Positions 63,697 through 64,000 of a DNA stretch of 64,000 nucleotides are shown here, piece by piece (within the stretch, counting starts at the first letter, position 1; every line of letters starts with the position of its first letter). Position numbers and translations under genes: made by a program. A model generated the notes under the pieces. The model did no database searches. It was not told the origin of the DNA and saw only the letters and a program-made list of their open reading frames with translations. This DNA is from Paracyclopina nana (taxonomy: Eukaryota > Arthropoda > Copepoda > Cyclopoida > Cyclopettidae), in NCBI GenBank assembly GCA_019096065.1, contig JAGUCH010000001.1, positions 13,578,001-13,642,000 on the forward strand, given 5' to 3'.

Positions 63697-64000
63697 TGTT
63701 GTATCATGTTGAAGCATACTTCCCTATATTGACTCTCACGTGTATTATAGCTATAGTAGATACTCCCTTGTTACCCCAGCGCGCGCGTGCACTCATTCAT
63801 TCTTTCTGTATTGCTTAAGCTTGCACTGAATTACACTCAGTACACATCTCGTATCAAAGTGGATACGTTCGCCTCGATCTGGTAAATCTCGGCGTAGTAG
63901 TGCTCACGGTTTCCTGGTACAAGACCAGGGATCCAACCGACGTAGCTCGAGTAGTAGTGCCTTAAGTGTCACCCACGAGGTCGGGACCAACCATGGCGTC
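63695..64000 (+). mobile_element. Probable start of a Copia-type LTR retrotransposon, cut by the window edge
   Basis: After the array the sequence changes to a GC-richer, non-repeated stretch. TGTTGTATCATG (from about 63698) resembles the TGTTG start of Copia LTRs. GTACACA at about 63847 would be the CA end, followed by CGTATCAAAGTGGATACG, similar to the initiator-Met-type primer site TATCAGAGC. The first ATG after a long leader, ACCATGGCGTC, is at 63993 and could be the gag start. No protein can be read, and the second LTR is outside the window. Confidence 0.35.

Overview
The window is nuclear DNA of an arthropod, most likely a crustacean. Genes are split by many very short GT-AG introns (mostly 50-100 bp). 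They include a Sam68/qkr58E-type KH protein, the arthropod/nematode chromatin zinc-finger protein MEP-1, and a pair of secreted CUB-like proteins of a type I associate with arthropods. No bacterial operons, ribosome binding sites or organellar genes are visible. The species call is inference; no rRNA or mitochondrial marker is present.

Layout. 1-32261 holds no gene I can support. It is AT-rich intergenic or long-intron DNA with several non-autonomous, inverted-repeat transposon-like elements (6054-6646, 10441-10834, 10956-11117, 11741-12946, 14303-14456, 18444-19148, 25867-28770) and a perfect 68-bp palindrome (20718-20864). 32262-34458 (+) is the KH/STAR RNA-binding gene, whose N-terminal exon I could not find. 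35480-36900 is a GC-richer, promoter-like stretch ahead of MEP-1 (37091-40761, +, six coding exons, seven zinc fingers).

42093-54013 is a cluster of secreted or membrane proteins: a permuted-papain-like secreted protein (42093-45509, -); a seven-helix membrane protein wholly inside one of its introns on the same strand (43783-44776, -); a secreted M28 zinc peptidase (46615-48626, +); and two divergent CUB-like paralogues (48799-51801, - and 52081-54013, +) that share about 280 bp of upstream DNA. All splice junctions listed were followed by hand and keep frame.

54014-57678 is again repeat DNA (two large foldback elements and an AT-rich stretch). 57679-62165 (-) carries two tandem members of a gene family I do not recognise: an intact eight-exon copy of 842 residues with acidic, coiled-coil and NLS-like parts, and upstream of it a shorter copy broken by a frameshift. 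The window ends with a satellite array of about 13 hairpin-forming units (62396-63696), then a probable start of a Copia-type LTR element whose first ATG lies 8 bp from the edge.

How the genes may work together: KH protein and MEP-1 are unrelated nuclear housekeeping or regulatory genes. The 42-54 kb cluster is plausibly a set of extracellular proteins (two hydrolase-like, two CUB ligand-binding, one receptor-like), but nothing in the sequence proves a shared pathway.
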